Source: Glossina fuscipes (Eukaryota; Arthropoda; Insecta; Diptera; Glossinidae). Taken from it: a stretch of 64,000 bases of DNA. Position numbers and translations under genes: made by a program. Under the pieces are notes generated by a model that was not told the origin of the DNA, ran no database searches, and saw only the letters and a list, made by a program, of their open reading frames with translations. The stretch is from assembly GCF_014805625.2 (NCBI RefSeq), contig NW_023998415.1:12133974-12197973 (forward strand), written 5' to 3'. Below, in pieces: positions 47,871-59,192 of the stretch. Numbering within the stretch: position 1 is the stretch's first letter; every line of letters starts with the position of its first letter.

Positions 47871-48226
47871 CCGTATTTTTCGGACTATAAAACGCACCTT
47901 TTTACATAGATAAATGAACTCAAATTTTGGATGGGTCTTATGGTCCGAGGATAATATTGAAATTGAAATATTTCTTCAGTAAATCTAAGATACGTGAGAT
48001 ACGACAACGATAGTTCAAATGAAAGTAATAGGAACGATGACATTAACGAGACAAGTGATAGCACCGAGAGTGAAGATGAAATAAATGTTATTAGTACGGG
48101 TTATGTTAACAATAAATAAAAATTTTGTTCCAAAAGTAACATTAAGATATATTTATATAAATTTTTAATATAAAATATATAAATGTGTATTATCGTCCGA
48201 TGCGTCTTACAGTCCGAAAAATAGGG
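47871..48226 (+). mobile_element. Pogo/Tigger-type mini-element with TIRs and TA duplication
   Basis: The left end 'ccgtatttttcggactataa' 'aacgcacc' and the right end 'gatgcgtcttacagtccgaa' 'aaataggg' are inverted copies of about 28 bp with five differences. Both are flanked by TA (47869-47870 and 48227-48228). The 'taccgtatttttcggactata' type terminus is a known hallmark of some pogo/Tigger-like Tc1/mariner elements. Internally only a transposase tail survives: a plus frame ending at 48119 gives about 45 residues rich in Asp, Glu, Ser and Asn ('NDDINETSDSTESEDEINV'), like the acidic C-terminus of CENP-B-like transposases. I infer a 356-bp internal deletion derivative. Confidence 0.85.
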
Positions 48227-48228
48227 TA

Positions 48229-48658
48229 AATACAGACATTGAAAATTTGAAGATTAAAGGTTCAGGGCAAATATTATTATTATGGTCCGCTAATGTAGAA
48301 TTCAATAAAATTAAAATTTGTAAATATTCGCATGAAATGATGGATACACAAACTTCTACTCAAAGCGAATGTAAATTTTTTGCGAAATTCGTTCAATGAA
48401 AATAATAGATTAGATAGAAGGAAGTATCGGAAGGAAAAACTATAGACATTAAAAAATTTACTTCTTATTAAACCATAATATATGGCAATTATTTTGAGGT
48501 GGTATTGTAATTGCAACTTAATGCAATAAATTAGATTAGATGAAGATTATAAATCCAATTTCCCAAGCATCGGTTTCATACACACAAAATAAAAAAAAGA
48601 GAAACTAACAAAGAAAGCACAAAAAAAAAAAAAACAAAAAAGTGATTAAAGAAAAAAA

Positions 48659-48689
<31 letters not shown>

Positions 48690-50208
48690 TCTTTTTTCAA
48701 ATTTTTGTTAACATAGGCCACGGTATAAACAAGTTTTTGTAATCCAGTTAGTTATCTCAATATTGTGTTTGCAGCTGCAATGAAATATAATTTTAGTTTT
48801 TCACTTTCTTTCCATTATTTATAAGCCTGTGTAATACACTATATATGTCGGTTTCAAAATGTAAATGTGATAAATGAGATTAGGGTACTAAAATAAACCT
48901 TATTAATGGATTATGCATAATTTGATAACATTGCCGTAATAATTATGAAAAGAAAATGCTATGATATCCAAGGACCTGCAGCATCAACGCATACATACAT
49001 ATAATCAAAGGATGCAGTTATTATGTTATTATTAATTTCCCGTACACACAACGCAAAATTAGTTTACAGTTGATGAGATTTATTTAATATATTGCAGACT
49101 TTCCGGCTTCTGTTCGGTTCTCTGGCATACGTTCACTTCTCAGCTTGTTGTTGGCTTGCACGCTATTTAATGTTAGTTTAATATTTACGTGAACACATTA
49201 TCAATTTTAATACATTTAAATTTATAGAAGAACATATTGTTACGGAAATCCCAAATCTAGTCATTTCCTACAACCAAATTTACATTCGCAGGCGCCTCAT
49301 GCAGCTGCATGCCGATGAAAACGGTTACCAACAAAAGCAGGTTAACGAATTAAATATCAAGTCATAAAATTAGGTGCCAGTAATAGGATGGCAAAGATGT
49401 ATATAAATAGAATATTTGTGAAAGACAGGAGAGTAGAAAAAGAGTATTTGAGTTAAGCAGTCGAAAGTATTGCCAAAAATAATTTGTAAATAATCCTACA
49501 TTAAAAGAAATATAATTGTAAATAAAAGAACTTTGAAGTGTATTTCTCTTGATCAAAATATCTACGATCTAGTGATACGGACTGTATCTCATAAAAGCGA
49601 ATTTCATAACAATATTATATAAAGCAAAACCCACATAAATTTGATGGTTTTGAACGCATCTTGAATATATTTATTTATCATTCGTACATACTACATACTT
49701 ACACTATATACCACATACTTAACAATCTCTCTAGTAATTACTGATATCTAGGGATATAATCTGAATAATACAATTACATAGTGATGAGTTTATTTGCCTG
49801 ATTTTGTAAGAGCATTTCATTTTAAATCGCCGGCGTTTATCCTGCGATTAAGTCATGAAACGATCAATTTCTATTCACATAAGCGTTTGGTGTTTATTTA
49901 TAATGAATTGATAATAGGGGTAACGAAAAAAAAACAGAGAAGATCACATATATTATTGGCAATTCAAGGCACTTGGAGCAATTTGTCTTTCGGCCTCACA
50001 AAAAGTTACAGTACCTGTAGAAAAAAATTGGAAAACATCAACCACACCCACCCAATATTATACCATATTAAAATTTAATTCTTTGCAAAACATCTGAAGC
50101 ACATAGAAGGAAGGCGCAGGGACCCAACAAAGTTTATACGTTCTTGACCAATATCATATAGTGAGTCCATCTAGGCATGTCTGTGCTGCCGTCTTTTCAT
50201 CTTTCCGT
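48229..50208. other. No recognised gene
   Basis: Poly-T at 48664-48690 (27) and A-rich tracts at 48590-48660. Frames at 48280-48516, 49362-49556 and 49794-50078 lack motifs. Confidence 0.45.
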
Positions 50209-50468
50209 CTTTATTTTCTTTTCTTGAGATGTGACCAATCACTCAGGGTAAGTCCCCATTCCATGCAAATCCGTGACGATCCAAAAGAAGAGAGGAAAGG
50301 GCAAAAAAGAAACAAATAGGGAGGTGGTGGCCGTATCCTAGCGGATATATGTCCAATCGGTAAGTGTTAGGCCTTGATCGTCTGAGCGCTGACTATAACT
50401 ACGACCGAAATAAACTGATGCGCTAACTTGGTCGTTACGAGTATTACCCACTGAGCTACTCATGCGGA
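50209..50468 (-). mobile_element. tRNA-derived SINE, copy 3 (most complete head)
   Basis: Read on the minus strand from 50468. A tRNA-like head contains 'gagtagctcagtgggtaata', whose 'tagctcagtggg' fits the RNA polymerase III A box. About 45 bases on comes a degenerate B-box-like 'ggtcgtagttatag'. The body follows, 'aacacttaccgattggacat' and 'ccaccacctccctattt', then a pyrimidine-rich part, 'gatcgtcacgg', the 3' signature 'ggggacttaccctgagtgat' and an A-rich tail. Shares these blocks with 13627-13856, 18027-18102 and 63535-63758. Confidence 0.8.
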
Positions 50469-50689
50469 TTAATTTTAATATGACGTCGCTGATGCTACGA
50501 TCCTTTCATTAATTTTCTTCATTTGATATCTTTGATGTTTGATTCTAGGTATAATTGCGAAAATATCCGAAATCACTGACTTCACTCTCAACCACCAGTG
50601 TTAATGAAGCGTTAACAGATACTTACGCCGAATAACTCAATATCTCTGTCTTGCTCTCTTTGCCTCATCTTGTTCGCGAGAGAGAGAGA
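50469..50689. other. No recognised gene; GA-rich tract at the end
   Basis: (GA)n-like sequence at about 50676-50710 runs into the next relic. Confidence 0.4.
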
Positions 50690-51085
50690 GAAAAAGAGTG
50701 AAAGAGAGAGTTCTAATGTACGCCAATGATCTTAAAATTTGTCATTTGTTAGAGTCCAAGTGCAAAAGTGCGGGTTCTTTCAGTCAATCTCTTGTGGCCA
50801 CTAATTATTATATTTGTGATTATATGCTTGACAATATTTCTACTTGCAAAAGTCTACGGATTGTCTTCGACTCCATATTGAAGCTTAACCGACATAAGGA
50901 AACAATGACAAACAAATCCAAATTGCTTTTAGACTTTAAGTTTATTATTATAAGGCGTTTTATTACTTATTATTATTATTGTTAGCTTTATGATTATAAT
51001 CATAACCATTATCTCTCGATTTTTAAGATGACTGAGAATATTACATTTGTTGTTGTAAATAAATAAATAAATAAAAATAATTTAC
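50690..51085 (+). pseudogene. Jockey-type reverse transcriptase fragment
   Basis: The 95-codon plus frame at 50698-50985 reads 'VLMYANDLKICHLLESKCKS' and later 'STCKSLRIVFDSILKLNRHK', 'ETMTNKSKLLLDFKFIIIRR'. These are the RT palm block carrying the catalytic YADD box, altered here to YAND, and the downstream 'LG..FDS.L.FN.HI..M..KA...LGFI.R' block. A stretch between the two, normally about 40-50 residues, seems partly lost. After 'IIIRR' the sequence becomes AT-rich and ends in 'aaataaataaataaataaaa' at about 51057-51076, like the 3' tail of such elements. Inactive. Confidence 0.7.
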
Positions 51086-51550
51086 TACTATTTACTGTAA
51101 GCAGTCAAAGAGCCTTGCGATAGGTCTAAGGAATCATTAAAGTTATTTCATAAAATAACAAGTAGAAAAATATCCATATAAAAATTATTAATAAGACCTA
51201 CGTTGGCCTAAAAATATCGCAAATTGTTTGGTACGAACTTAATCACAGAAAAAGTTGGATAGATATACAATATCACAAAGAGCAGTTGACGTTACAGTAA
51301 GTTTCGCAATGTAAAAAATCAAACTGAATTTACTTGTGAACTTATCCTCCCTTCGCATTGCATAATGAAGCTGTTCTTCAGTCTTTGCTGAACGTATATC
51401 CAGTGAACTTTGCATATGTTTAACCAAGTGTTTAACCAACCGCTCTAAAAAAGGTGTGCACTTGATAATTACTTACCGTATTTTCACCACACGCCAGGTC
51501 CATCATACATACATCATACACGTAATTACGTAATTAATCTTTGATACAAT

Positions 51551-51552
<2 letters not shown>
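51086..51552. other. No recognised gene
   Basis: A 66-codon minus frame (51239-51439) has no known motif. Confidence 0.4.
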
Positions 51553-51589
<37 letters not shown>

Positions 51590-51627
51590 GATTAAGACAT
51601 ATATATATATATATAAGATTAAAATGA
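51553..51627. repeat. Duplicated (TA)n-AGATTAA unit
   Basis: (TA)n at 51553-51584 followed by 'aaataagattaagac', then a second (TA)n at 51599-51615 followed by 'agattaaaat'. It looks like one unit copied in tandem. Confidence 0.75.
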
Positions 51628-51686
51628 ATTCCTTTTACCTATAGCGTGTTTACCGTACTTGTCATCGCTTTATAGTTTTTATTTTT

Positions 51687-51689
<3 letters not shown>

Positions 51690-51721
<32 letters not shown>
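51690..51721. repeat. (AAT)n microsatellite
   Basis: About ten AAT units. Confidence 0.9.
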
Positions 51722-51723
<2 letters not shown>

Positions 51724-52939
51724 ATAAAAATCTTCGTTTGCAAAGCTTAAACTTAATTGAAAGGAAAAGTTGACATTGCAAACTATTGTATGATAAATGA
51801 TAAAAAGGAAAGTTTTTTTTTTGTTTTTATTATAAAAGTTCATTCAAAATAATATCAATAATAAAATTGATTTTTCAATAAATTGTCTAACAATATAAAT
51901 ATCTCTCCAAGTTATCGACAAATAAGAAACAGTAACATTATGATGATAAATAGTACGTTAAGTCGTCTAAACCCATGAAATCAAAGAGTGTTGTATGACA
52001 CCATACCAAACCTACCAAGCCTCTTATCTTTCAAAGCCACAATAACGATAACAATATGGCCTGAGCCAAATACACAAAAGGAAAAATCCTCTTCTTAGTC
52101 ATTATTTATTTTATTTGTTTTTTTTATTTTATTTTTTTTTTGCTGTTCCAGATATTTTGCATATAAAAGAAATTCTGCTGCAACTTCTCCTATTCTAACG
52201 GAAACACATTTCATTCTAATTAATTCTAATTAAAAGGGACTCATCCCTTAACATTTTAAGTTCGAGAGGCGTTCAGCCTCATCAGTCTGCGTAATTAAAT
52301 CGACGAATTCATTGCATATGATTTTTTTAAAATTAAGTTCAGTGCTCGAAGGGGCTCGAAAGACTCTCCTACTGATATTATTGAAATAGTACACGCAGTA
52401 CTAACTCAAGTTGATGAAGATGAAAGAACAATAAGATTCATAATAAGCAAAAGGTTTACTTTTATTATAAATTCACTTATAATATTCTTTAACTTTCGTA
52501 AAGTGTCCTATCGGAAAACACTAAACGTTGATTTCACAATTCTTGTCACTTATCAAATATGCAAACGGCTGCAACGGCACACAGAACTGTTGCTTTTTTT
52601 CGCTTTCCGGCTATTCTACTCATTCTACTCATACACCGACAGGATTTATCCATATGATACAAACACATGCAAAAAAAATATACAAACAAAATGATACTAT
52701 CGGGTTTGAATAACGTTCCAACTTTATCGAACTACTGAAACGAACTTGGTATGACTAGATAACGGTTCGATAGGATATTTTTTCCATTACTATTTGTTCG
52801 TCTGCACACCATCGCTCTTCAGTGCACTCGTACAGTTCGAGCATGTTCGAATTGCAGTATTTCGTGTATATATAAACAAATATTAAACATTAATTTAAAG
52901 TGAATTTCAAATATCACGCGAATTAATTATGAATATATA
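51722..52939. other. No recognised gene
   Basis: AT-rich DNA with T tracts near 52118-52140. Frames at 52503-52713 lack motifs. Confidence 0.4.
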
Positions 52940-53010
52940 TGAATGACTTTCAAAAGTCGCCATAAAATTCTGAATTGATTTAGTCATGTCAATCTCTAAT
53001 CAAAAATTAT
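52940..53010 (-). mobile_element. Weak DINE-like fragment
   Basis: On the minus strand 'gattgacatgactaaatcaa' 'ttcagaattttat' matches the 'gacat.gctaaatc.actcagaatttcat' string of 34575-34600. Confidence 0.45.
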
Positions 53011-54339
53011 GATCAGATAAGTGAACTTCAAAATTTACGATTGGGTTGAGAAAATAATTTAGATAAAGTCGGTATTCACCCAACAGTAATGAACCGTTAT
53101 TAAAGAGTAATGCATAAGCCCTGATGTTTTGAGTTATTAGCCCGGAGATTGGCGAGAGGGCTTTGCAGTTGGAAATATAAGTTAAAAATCGAAGTTGTCG
53201 TAGCTGATATGCTATATAAATTTTATGTAATTTAAGTTGTTATATAAGTTATTTCAATTTTACTTGTCAAATTGCAAATTTATATATATGCTTTAAATTA
53301 TATACTTAATGATAGTTTTAGTTTACGAGCCTTTATTATTGCATTAATCAACTATGCGAGCGTGCAGTGAAACCAAGAACAACAACAACAACAACAAAAG
53401 AAATTAGAAAAAATTAATTTTTTTAAAAAAGCATTTATTTTAATAAGAAAAATAAATAAATAACTTTTTGCCAGAATCACTTTTAGGTGACTGTACATGA
53501 AAGTTTGGGAGACGCTTAAGATTTTAATATGTAAGAAACGCGATATTTTCTAAACGTCCCAAACTTCCTTAATACACGCAAATAAAAGTGCCCCTGGGAA
53601 AAATATATTTTCCGCTCTTGAGTTCATTATAACAGAAGCTTCGATAAGAAAATATCTTGTATGTAATTGACTTTATACTGTTCAGTCTCAGCCCCTCTCT
53701 CTCTCTTTCTCTCTTTCTTTCTCTCCCTCTACAACTCTCAAAGTCCTTTTATTTAACACTCATGTCAGTTCGAATTTTAAAAAAAATATAGAGTCGATTA
53801 TATCTTTACTTGTTGTATTCTATTCCTGAAATCGTCTTATTTGAAACTCATATCAAGAGGATTGATAAGAAATCATTATACGCCCCTTACGAAGACCGCC
53901 ATGTTTGTATAAGATACATAGAAACATTCTGGGCACTATGACAGATTCCATGTACTATGTAGGAACTATAGGTGTGTGCGAAATTTCAGCTTTGTTAGAT
54001 GTACGGAAATGCCTAAAATATCGATTGCGTGTTCAAATGCTTCAAAAACATTAATTGTCTCATAGGAATAAATGACCACGCCCTATATAATTACCTTTAA
54101 GTATCTTAGATGAAAATTTTGTGTTTCATGTCTTGTTTACTTCCAGCTAATAGAGAGCAAATGTTGTTTACTATTATTTACATTTGGAATTCCTGTAATT
54201 GAGTTTAAGTAAAAACAAAAAAGCCCACTACAGATAATAATTATCAGAGTTGAAATATTAAAAAAAAAAAAAAAAAAAAAAAATAAGCAGTTTCTTTAAT
54301 GTCACACTCCATAAAAAGAACACTTTTAATACAAGGATA
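53011..54339. other. No recognised gene; simple repeats
   Basis: (AAC)n at about 53376-53396, (TC)n-like tract at 53695-53732 and poly-A at 54260-54283 (24). Confidence 0.45.
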
Positions 54340-54470
54340 TATTAGGTAGGAGTGAATGCATGCAGCATACAGGAAAACTTGAAATGGGTATAGGTTTTAT
54401 TATTTTTACTAACCTAAGATTGTCCGTCCGTATAGTCGACTGTTTGTCTGTCCAGGTTAATGGTGCACTG
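54340..54470 (+). mobile_element. Weak DINE-like fragment
   Basis: 'aatttggta'-type sequence is absent, but 'taacctaagattgtccgtcc' 'gtatagtcgactgtttgtct' 'gtccagg' is the multiple 'gtccgtc/gtctgtc' signature of DINE-1-like elements. Confidence 0.35.
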
Positions 54471-55074
54471 TGCTACTTTACACTTTTTTTACTTTTAGTT
54501 AGTAACACTAACAGTTTTGTGAATTTTTACTGAGTACTCAGTACTGATTGTACTGAGTAGAAAGGTGAATTAAAGACTCAAAAATTGTTATTGTAGCGCA
54601 AATCAACAATTGTTTCAATTCTTGTCGGAGGGAGCTTGGGTAAAATGCAATTATAAAACGTTTATCAATTCAATTTCATTTCCTTTGTTTAGGAGAAATG
54701 TCGTTACAATGTTTACGCATAATATTCTATATGAGCTGAGGCAAACAATAGCAACTTATGCTAATCGCATCGATTCATACGTCAATCAATATTGCATCTC
54801 TCTATCTATATGTAGTTAAAGAAGTGCGGAGACCTCTTTAAAATTCGTAGAAAAAAGTACTTGTACTGATTGATTACAATGAAAACGTTACATGCACACC
54901 CTGAGATATCATTTCAAGTTAAATAAGATTTCTGAATATATACTTTATCGTAATTCGTTTTTGTTTGTTATAGTTTTTTTTTTTTTCTTTTTTTCTTTTT
55001 TTTTTCTATAATATAAAAGCATATGAAAAAAGGAGTCAACGGATTGATTAGATGACACTTTTGGAAACTAGGAT
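54471..55074. other. No recognised gene
   Basis: A 69-codon frame (54610-54819) without motif; T/C-rich tract at about 54974-55006. Confidence 0.4.
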
Positions 55075-55268
55075 GCGATGTGGGTACTATCCGCCTACCC
55101 GAAACTGACGCAAAGTCACATATACATAAGTTTTTGGAACCTGATCCGTGCCCATAACGTTATTGGCCAACATGTAGCTTGTCAACGAACGCGGCCACAC
55201 CAAAAAAGCTCGTGGAGTCAAGAAAGTGCAGCATTACGTCATGTGAACTGTTTATTTTCGAATTAAAT
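55075..55268. other. G+C-richer island of unknown nature
   Basis: Within AT-rich flanks this stretch is near balanced in base composition. The 62-codon frame 55078-55266 and a second frame ending 'GHTKKARGVKKVQHYVM' are open for short distances. Neither matches a family I can name. It may be a fragment of an old retrocopy or transposon. Confidence 0.3.
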
Positions 55269-56639
55269 TAGAAAACTGAATTTCTCCGAAATGAGATAAC
55301 AACTCACTAACCAGCGAAAGAATCATGTTATTAAAAGCAAAATTTGATGAGTAACAACTCTTGACAGATGAAAGATTCTGTAGATGTATGTAGATTTATT
55401 TAAAATTGTAATTCTCGAAATTGCACTTGCACAGTACAGTAAAAGTTTGTATTATAAATTTGCTCGTTCATAGAAGCGATGCGAAGAAAGTAGACTTGTC
55501 GTAATCAGCATAGATTCTTAAATTGTTTAACGATACATCTCTGCCAATTTATACAAAATTGAACTATAAAACATAGGTAAAACGAAAATGGGCTTTTGTT
55601 AGATAAAAAAAAATAAAAATAAAAATAAAAATAAAAGAATGAGAAAAGCTCGATTAAGTGGCAACATGTTAATGTCACTAAACAGTCCCGAGTGAAAGTG
55701 ATTTGGTAAAACGTAATGCTAATGGGAAATTCGAGGTGATTGGTGTTCTTCAAAATTGTTTCCATAGTAATTGTTTCGATAACCTTGCAATCGTACGAAT
55801 AAAGCTTACTAATGAACATTTTAATTAGCTTTACGGAATATTTGTTACTATAATATTTTTGAACTTTTTTAAAAAATGTTTTCTTTCCATTTTTTGTTTT
55901 TTTTTTTTTTAACTTCACACGCTAACGTTTTATGTTCACACTTCAATTTTATTTGTTTATTTTTTTTTTTTTTTCTCTTTCTTTTTGACTAATTAAATTT
56001 TTAGATTAATTTAATGCTTTCATGCGAAAAAAAACTTTGATTTTTAATATATTTGTAAGTATGTGCTTTGTGTTTGAATCATTAAAACTTTATAGTATCA
56101 AACTGTCAAAACCATAAATTCTTCTTTATATTCTTCAAACTTAAGATCCTAAACAAAAACCGTAATTGCAATTTTTATACATGCAACCTTTGTGGAATTG
56201 ACAAGAAAAAGAAGTTAAATGTTTTTAGTGCCATTCAAATTCTTTTAAGGATAATTAACTTTATACTGAACATTCAATATTATTCGATTTCAATATTTAT
56301 TTATTTATTCTTATCTTTGAAATAATAAAAGTTAAAGCAAAAATCAAAATCAAATCACAAGATGTAAAATTTTATCTTAAACAAAAGTTCATTCCATTCA
56401 ATGTTTATAAGAAGAAAATCTGAAATTCAACCTTATGATCAAATACAAAATTCAAAAATGTATTTAAAAAATAACAATAATAAAGATCATAAAATTACTT
56501 TTCGTCAAAGATAACAAAAAAATGAGAGCTAATCGATTTTTCTTCTTCCCTTCTCCTTCTCCTTCTCTTATTAATGATCAAAGAGATATTAACGTAAAAC
56601 GCGAATGTAGGCAACAGCTAGAAGGACTTGAGATAGATC
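55269..56639. other. No recognised gene; (AAAAT)n repeat
   Basis: (AAAAT)n at 55605-55637 and T runs at about 55900-55911 and 55962-55974. A 137-codon minus frame (55505-55918) runs through these tracts, is Lys/Phe/Tyr-rich and is not credible. Confidence 0.45.
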
Positions 56640-56770
56640 CACGTTTTATTATATAGATAGGTTCAGCATCATTTTCTGAATCAATCTGAGCTTTTCTGTC
56701 CCTCTGTCCGTCTGTCCAACGGTCTCACTTGTTTAAAATCGTATTGTTGCAAGGCAGTGCTAGAATAATC
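56640..56770 (+). mobile_element. DINE-like fragment
   Basis: 'ggttcagcatcattttctga' 'atcaatctgagcttttctgt' 'ccctctgtccgtctgtccaa' parallels 31195-31240 and the DINE-1-type 'gaatcattttctgagtcgat..agc...gtccgtc'. Confidence 0.55.
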
Positions 56771-59095
56771 GCCAATAACAATATACGGAGTTCTATCGAG
56801 ACCATGTTTCGCAATGAGCGTGTTATGCAAGCGAAACCTGTATATATGGGCAGAGGGACATATTAAATGGTTAAGCTGTCACTATTGAAGGTGAACACAC
56901 ATAGGCATTAATGACACCATTATCTTATCAAAAGAATACGTAATTACTATGAGTAATGTCGTATTTTAAGGCATTTGAATTTGAATTTGAAGATATTTAT
57001 TGTGCTCTTCAGGAGTTCAATGGTCGATTCCGCGTTCTTTTGCAATTAGTCAAATGATTAGACCTTCAACATGGATCGCAAGATATCGTTATCGCCCGTA
57101 CATTTGATAACTTCATTTCCCAATGCGTCACATAAGTTTTTATAAGCAACTGATGCTTTGATGTTTCTCTCTGCAATACGCCCGTTACGCTACATAATAA
57201 GAAATTCTACATAGCGTACAATGTCTGCTTGCCTCGATTTGACAAGTAAAATTTCGCAGGAAGTAAACATTCTCGCCACCCTAATGTACACTATTAAATT
57301 AAAACTCGTTCTCTACGTAAACGATAAAAATGTTGTTTTACGCTAAAAAATGAAGTAAAAAAACTCATCGAGGTTTATACAAAAATATTCTAAGTAAAAA
57401 TAATTTCAATTGGTCCATTGAAATGCCTACAAATAAATATATTCGCGCATTTATATAATATACACACATATGCACTCATAGATGTACGCTCGCCATACGC
57501 ACAAGCCATTTTAGTATATTTGTATATTGTAAAATTGGCCTAGCGACAAATATTATTTTCATAGTATTTGTAATTAATTTTATACATTCTTGTTATTCAT
57601 TCTTTATAGTAAATTTACGAGTAATTTCAATCAAATTGATTGTAATTTTTTTTTTATCATTTTAAAGCGGATTCTCAAATTTGTTTGTTATGTGCTTTTT
57701 ATTATTGAGTAAAATTACACTTGAACTAATGCAGTATTTTCATTAAATTATTAAATTTTATACAAAAATTGACTTTAAATTGCATTAACATTCAATCTAT
57801 TACTTATGCAAACTTAAAATTAACTTACGTTTGAATATTTGTATAACTGAGCAGCAAGATTAGATTAATAAACCGCAAGTCAGTCAAACAAAACCAACAA
57901 AAAAATTAATATAAAAGAAAAATTAATATTATTCCTACACTAACTACGCCCAAGTTGTTTGCTCCATCTTCAACTGCTAAAAAGATATTATATTGGAAAA
58001 ATTTAACTACCCCATCCGTAAGAATCAATAGTGAGTGAAGAGCGAATAGGGGGCAGAATTGGGTCTTAAGGACAGTTATCACTTTGATAAAAGAGCTTTT
58101 TCACTATGAATACCTTCACCGAAGTCCGTTTCCTTCTTTCATCGACTCTTCCGAAAAGCTATATAGTTCTGTAGATGCTGAATTTCCGAAACATCTTAAC
58201 AACTGTCAATTTGACCACAATAACGATTAACATTGTTAGGAATAATAGAGCGATCTAATAGTTCGTAGCTCAGTGTGTTGAGGGTTAAAAAAAAAAAAAG
58301 TTTCGTGGGTACAATTGCGTTTCGCGTAAAGTTTAATTTTCAAAGAATTTTTGTTATATATGACACCCTTGGACAACCGAAGTCTTTATCTTTCTCGATC
58401 TGATTAAGAATTCACGCATTAAGTTCACTTCGTATATGAAGGTCACAGGGCTCACTCTGATCTCATATACATGTCGAATAAAGTCTTTGCACATAATACA
58501 GCATAAGCTTAACGCATATGTGCAGTGCATGAAAAAGACAAATAATCGATAAACTCGGATCTTCATTAAGACTATAATGCGGTTATCCTTATTCTGTTTT
58601 TCTCATGCCTGCGTCTTATTGATTTGATAACGTTATAAAAATTGTACGCATTTAGTTAGTACCCATTTTTGTCGGCGTCCGCAAACTTACAACGCACGCC
58701 TGTTTATCAATGTTTGAAAAGCTTGTACTGTTCCTTGATTAATTAGCAGACTATGGACGTTATGACACAATCAAATATTAAAATATATATAATAAAAATT
58801 AATTGTTGCTTTTTTTTATTTTTCATATGCCATTCTTTTTTTAGTGAAAGCTTAGGCTAAAAATTAAATCGTAGGTATCTTTCAAATAAGCAAAGAAAAT
58901 ATTAAAGATTTTCTCATGTCATGTCGCTAATCTCATGTCTCCAAGATCAAGATTTCTTATAGGAAGGCGAGAAAAAAAATTTCTATTATAGCGATTATCA
59001 CTGATAGGCAGAGAATACAATGTATTTAACTTTACATATGTATATGTAAATATATATATATATATATTTTCTTTTTTTTTTTTTGTCAATTTGCC
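56771..59095. other. No recognised gene
   Basis: Includes about 57020-57300, less AT-rich but without recognised coding. At 58262-58320 'gtagctcagtgtgttgaggg' resembles a polymerase III A box, with only a poor B-box candidate downstream. The 70-codon minus frame 58354-58566 has no motif. Confidence 0.4.
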
Positions 59096-59118
59096 TTTAT
59101 TTCAATGAAAACTTTATT
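59096..59118 (-). terminator. Candidate polyadenylation signals for the receptor gene
   Basis: Two AATAAA hexamers on the minus strand (59113-59118 and 59096-59101), 75 and 92 bases past the stop codon. Such hexamers are common in AT-rich DNA, so use is unproven. Confidence 0.35.
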
Positions 59119-59192
59119 CGATTCCTTGTTTTAGGTTAAGATAGTTTTTTTCTTTCTGTTTCCTTTCTATCAAATACATTCTGATATTCGTT

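Noticed and set aside
55505..55918. 137-codon minus-strand open frame
   Set aside because: Composed largely of Lys, Phe and Tyr from A/T tracts; no domain seen.
58262..58320. tRNA-like fragment starting 'gtagctcagtgtgttgaggg'
   Set aside because: The B box is poor and the arms do not fold. At best a decayed SINE head, so not listed as an RNA gene.
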